This document shows, piece after piece, positions 59,376-64,000 of a DNA stretch of 64,000 nucleotides (its first letter is position 1; every line of letters starts with the position of its first letter). Where the stretch lies: the NCBI GenBank assembly GCA_905250885.1, contig CAJNOQ010000085.1, positions 1 to 64,000 of the forward strand, in the 5' to 3' direction. The notes beneath the pieces were generated by a model, which was given only the letters and a program-made list of their open reading frames with translations, was not told where the DNA came from and searched no databases. This stretch comes from Didymodactylos carnosus (lineage: Eukaryota; Rotifera; Eurotatoria; Philodinida; Philodinidae). A program made the translations under genes and the position numbers.

Positions 59376-61500
59376 ATACAAGCGTACGTGTGCATCTAAT
59401 ATTCATGTGTGCACACACACAGAGAATCTGTATTATGCGTACTACGCTATGAAACGAGACCAACCAATACTATCAATCATACACTTTTTCATTTATTTTC
59501 TCTGTTCAAAATGCAAATTGTTAATAGTTTAATTTTGGAATGCTTTTCTCACCCTAGCTATCTAAAATAACCTCAAAAATAATAAAAAGGAAAATCATTT
59601 AATTAGCTTTTATTACATATATAAAAGTCGATACAATATTAGCATTCGATACATATATTTTCTCTCATATTTATATGAATCATTGACAGCCTGGTGAACA
59701 TTTAACGCATAAATACTCGAAAGAAATTATTAATTCAGAATAATTATTTAAAATTTTAATTTTGATCTACCAGTTTAATTGAAGATCGAGTTCGAATTTG
59801 ATAAACGCATAATTGTCGATGCATCAGTATACCGTACTTTACTTAAAGTGTCCACATAACTATGAGTTTTATAATAAACTCAGAACAATAAAATTTTTGT
59901 TTAGTCAGTTTCGATATGATGAAGGTATAAGAGAATAATATCCAGAAGAATTTTTTAAAGATTTCTATTGCCAAATGGAAATCTATACGGGCTAAGAAAA
60001 TGTGACCTAAATCACACCTGATTCGAAAAAAAGCAGTAACGGATGTAATGCTGTTGATTCCAATACAGAAAAGAATCTCTTGTATGCAGAGAAAGCAACG
60101 ATCAACGAACTTTGTGCATACAGTTTTAAAAGCAATTGAATTGAAAATTTCAGTAGGGAATGCTTTCAAACAGAAAAATAACACACTTTCAATCAGAATA
60201 TAGATAAAAGCAAAAGTTTTATCTGTATTCTGTGCTGTGACGTAAAACAGCGTGACTCGGCTCAACAACAACAATACTCGAATCTGAACCCACTTCAGGA
60301 TCGAGATGTAGGCTACTGTTGTAGAATAGTTAGTACTTCAACAGAATCAGATGAACGTCTCGAACGATAAATATTAGTGTCATCATTTTCATCTTTGCTC
60401 TTTAACGCTGTCGTTGTAATTTTAAGTTATTGTACCGAAGTTACTTTGATTCTCACTCCTTTTCACTGCACTATTCTCATATTAGCAAAAAAGCAAGTAA
60501 ATTTCTCTTAACCGTCTTACTTTGACATGTGATAGTTGTAGAGTATTGTGTCGTGTTGCCGGTCTCCTACTATTTTCATCAATATCCTCGTTGGACAAAC
60601 AGAAATAAGACGAAGAATATTTTCTAATAATGCATCATTTTCATAAAGTAATAATAAATATGATTAATAAACTGTATACGATTTTATGATAAAAAAACGA
60701 AAGACGCTAATGGTTTAAACAAAATTATTAAAGTTTCAAAACCTCCTACACAGCTTATCAAGTTTTTCTAACGATAAAGACGCTTATATTATACGATCCA
60801 TTTGCAAATTGTTTCCAACATCACGGTTTGTTGTATATGTAACCCATAGTCATCGTACATCTCATATATAATGTTCATTCATATAATCTCCGGCAAGATT
60901 TTGATCAATTTAGAGAAATTCCAGAAAGTTATGTTGTGTTTTGAAAGATGAACTAAAGCCATCTATAACCACATAGTCCTTTTTTCCCAATGTTTTCTTT
61001 ACACGATTGTAATTATATGAAACTGTAAACATCTGTGTTCTATTCTTCTTCTACTGAAGTATAGATATAGTGTACATAAACAAATCTTCTAAAAAAAATT
61101 CTTTCCATATCTTCTTTCTGCACATACACATGAATGATTTTATTATATACGCTTAACTGTGATTCTATGAACCGGATATTTCTAATTAGCAACATAATGA
61201 CTCATAATCTTCCACCTGCACCTTCTGTGGATAATGACGTGGTTAATTACAAAAACGATAAAAATCTATTGTGAAAACAAAATCGAAATATTTTTTTTAA
61301 TGGGAAAAGAAAATATCAAAAGGTGATGTTTTTAGCTGAATTTCTCAATATGAAAGTGTCATTATTTGAAAAAAAGAACTGCTATCGACTCCAGCATCAC
61401 ACAATATCAAAAATAAGTTCAAACTGTTCTGTCTACTACGAAAACTTGACTTTCAGTTGCAAAAGCAAAGATCAGTAGGATATCATTTTTAAATATTACC

Positions 61501-61614
61501 TTGGTTTATAAATTTCAATAATTGCTAACAATAAATAAATTTGGTTAGCAAAAGACGTTTGGCTAACAATAAATTTACGGATAATATAAGCAATTATTGA
61601 AATTTATAAACCAA
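61501..61614. repeat. 26-bp perfect inverted repeat
   Basis: TTGGTTTATAAATTTCAATA and six more bases (61501-61526) are exactly inverted at 61589-61614. A second inner pair, GCTAACAATAAAT, is repeated directly within the loop. It looks like a small palindromic repeat element. Confidence 0.75.
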
Positions 61615-63885
61615 ATCATAATCCGTACGCAGAATGAATTCTAGTAAATATTACCTTTCTGAGTTTATATAATTGTCGATACCAAAATATTAAATGTTTG
61701 AATCCAAAGAAAACATATTAATAGTCAAAAACTTAGCGTGTACACAAGTGGCAAGTTCTTTTCTAAAATTGCAATAAAACGAGGAAAGGAACGAGATACT
61801 TATTATCTTATTAATTGATTATTTATGATTAAGTAGAGGTATCTTATAAAATATGATATACAACGCATCTTCTGTTTTCATCATTATTTTAACACTAGGT
61901 GCAGTCTGAAGCTGAAGAGCGGTACTGTCTCTCATTGTTCTTTGGTTCATTGGATTCATCTGGAAATATCATTTGTTTAATGAGAACAATAGTGAATAAA
62001 TAGATTTTGAAGAAAATATAATTAATAAAACAACAAAAAGAAAATTGTTGCGCTATTTTTACTTTGATCGTCTTTATTTTTGTAGACCAAGGAAATGTAT
62101 CTAACTAATGTTGCCATTGCAATATAGCCGTGTAAATTATCTCTATATAGCCGTTCTATAGAAAAATTGACATCCGGTAAGACAGGCATTCCATTTCGTA
62201 AAGTTCATTTTTTATGTTGGCAGCTATTGTATCGGCAATGTTCACTTCTTCCTCTTCACTAAACATTTAAATTTTCTCAATCAATCTTATTCTCTTGTTC
62301 TTTAAGCATGTGTATGTGTGTGTGTGTCTTCTTGTTCACACCTATGAACATTTAAGAATACATTTGTCTATTTTTACTTTTTTCTTCATTTTTGTTGAAA
62401 TCCAATTAGTGTGTATTTGTAATCGATTATTATAGTGAGAGTTAAATATGTGTAGCTTTTTTGTGTGCAGTAGAAGATGCCATTTGATTGTCATTTTTGT
62501 AACTGTTAAATTAAATGTTTGATTGTAATGGGACATCCAACAGATAGAATGAATATTCATTAAAAGTAGAATAAAAATAAAAAAATTTTGGTAAGTTCCC
62601 TCCTCCACCCACATACACAACCGTGTTAGATCAGATGTGCACTATTCTAATAATACAAATAAAACAGGTTTGCAAACACGCTAACACTTATTTTGAGTCA
62701 CAATGGAGAGACGTTTCAACTATATGAAAGTTTTTATTGTGCCTTTGTACGTTGAAGATATGACTCTTAAATACAATGATAATATGCAAAACAAAACCGT
62801 AAATGACCTATTAATCTTCTGTTGAAAGTTCCTGAAAACCTTCCCTACATAGTTTTTTAAATATCGACTAGACTATGATCTCGTTGCAAGACATTACAAT
62901 CACATCAGTTTTATGCTAAGCTTCGTTATGATGTATAGCCTGTATAGAGAACAAAATATATGTATCAGTCATTGATTACTATTCACTCGAATAGCAATGT
63001 GTCATTGATACTATCCATTCGAATACTATTCACTTGTACAGCAATATATAGTCTGTATACACTATGAAGTGTAACATGACGATGAATTATCTACCTGAGA
63101 ATATTTCCAAATTTGTTCTGATTTTTTTGCCCATTGAATTTTCAGAAAATACGTTTAAACGTTTATTTTATTCCAAATTTTTTTAATAAAAATTTTTCAA
63201 TAGTTTTCTCGAGCAGAGGCAAGTTTTTTCCAGTTAATAATAGTTGGTTATTTTTGTGTTCTATTTATTGTTCGAGAAAACGATTAGTTAAACTCTTGTC
63301 GATTTTTCGGTTAACTTATTTGATGTTGATTCATCTGTTATCAACAGTTTAATTTTCAACGATGGAATCAAGTTAAGAGTTGAGGCATCTATTAAATTAT
63401 TTTCACGTAACATCCAGGTAAACGACAAACGTCGACGAAAGATTTCATAAAGATTTGTGATGATAGCGTGACAAGATTGAACTAAATCACGTCAATTTAC
63501 AGACAGTACACGCAACCAACATAAGGTCAGTCTCTTTTTGATTATTAATTAATCTCTGTACTGTCTAATGATTGCAAAGTGTTGATATATTTCAGTACAA
63601 ATATTGACGGTGTGTATGTTCTTTTGTCACTTAAAATGTCGCTTTAATACACACGATCCGTACGTAATACCTGAGAAGAAGTCAAAGTGCGTAATGAAGA
63701 CGATGACAGTAATCTCGACCTCTTGACGTAAACCAGAAAGCAAGAAAGAAAGATGAAAATATTGACTAAAATTTTTAAGAGAAAAGGATACCGCTTAATT
63801 AAAGAGAGAGAAACCACAATGTCTTTCTGCAACGTTTTCTCGTGTACGTGCTTGTATTTCTTCAATTAATTAGAAAAATAAAGTG

Positions 63886-63940
63886 AAAGAGAGAGAGAGA
63901 GGAAGAAGCGAAATTTTATATAATAAGTGAGAGAGAGAGA
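63886..63940. repeat. GA microsatellite, two tracts
   Basis: (GA)n runs at 63886-63901 and 63929-63940, separated by a short AT-rich stretch. Confidence 0.85.
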
Positions 63941-64000
63941 TATTAATTTAACTTTAAAGCAAAGTAATTGATGTTGGATGAAATTCTATATCTTTCAAAG

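Larger units (their letters stand above)
59376..64000. other. 4.6-kb terminal spacer
   Basis: No supported gene on either strand. It begins with the 3' flank of the PAP2-like gene. A 143-codon minus frame (59843-60274) lacks an identifiable domain. A palindrome lies at 61501-61614, a GT tract near 62310-62330, and GA tracts at 63886-63901 and 63929-63940. Confidence 0.4.

Noticed and set aside
59843-60274. 143-codon hydrophobic minus-strand open frame
   Set aside because: The residue bias follows AT-rich composition and no recognisable family pattern was seen. It may deserve a transcript check but is not supported as a gene.

Overview
The window reads as a piece of a bdelloid rotifer genome, probably Rotaria or a close relative. 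This is an inference. It is AT-rich, its genes carry many short GT-AG introns of about 55-80 bp plus two probable GC-AG introns, and it holds an R-S-E ADP-ribosyltransferase fused to TPR repeats, an architecture greatly expanded in bdelloids. The genes are animal genes, there are no operons, and spacers are 1-5 kb and full of decayed transposons.

Layout. 1-3.2 kb: a GACTC-rich repeat with a 35-bp hairpin, a fossil integrase-type element and a hAT-like MITE. 3.6-6.9 kb: a complete 16-exon mitochondrial aldehyde dehydrogenase, predicted 517 aa. 7.4-10.1 kb: a dead LINE and a 1.24-kb piggyBac-like MITE with TTAA duplications. 10.1-10.6 kb (-): an intron-poor 2H phosphoesterase resembling the phage and bacterial Acb1-type group. 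13.4-14.4 kb (-): a Rolling-stone-like membrane protein. 15.2-15.5 kb (-): a Helitron end. 16.2-18.2 kb (-): the ART-TPR gene. 18.5-19.7 kb: an internally deleted hAT transposase. 21.4-22.7 kb: a divergent intermediate-filament-like protein. 24.3-26.6 kb: an unrecognised Ser/Pro-rich protein with two possible first exons. 27.3-28.5 kb: a short Kv channel subunit. 31.7-39.1 kb: an SH3 protein resembling Dlish, with a 4.4-kb first intron and a hAT MITE in its last intron. 42.2-43.1 kb: the 3' part of a LINE. 44.8-46.9 kb: a multi-pass membrane protein. 50.5-53.1 kb: a Deltex-type E3 ligase. 57.3-59.4 kb: a phospholipid-phosphatase-related (PLPPR-like) protein with altered catalytic motifs.

The genes form no single pathway. 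Two connections stand out. The ART writes ADP-ribose on proteins, while Deltex ligases bind ADP-ribose and ubiquitinate it, so the window holds a possible writer and reader. There are also at least five small hAT-like elements, each with its own 8-bp target duplication and most with their own private short motif repeated inside.

All exon boundaries were read by eye from splice consensus, reading phase and family resemblance, without alignments or transcripts. Every multi-exon model reported stays in frame, with a total length divisible by three.
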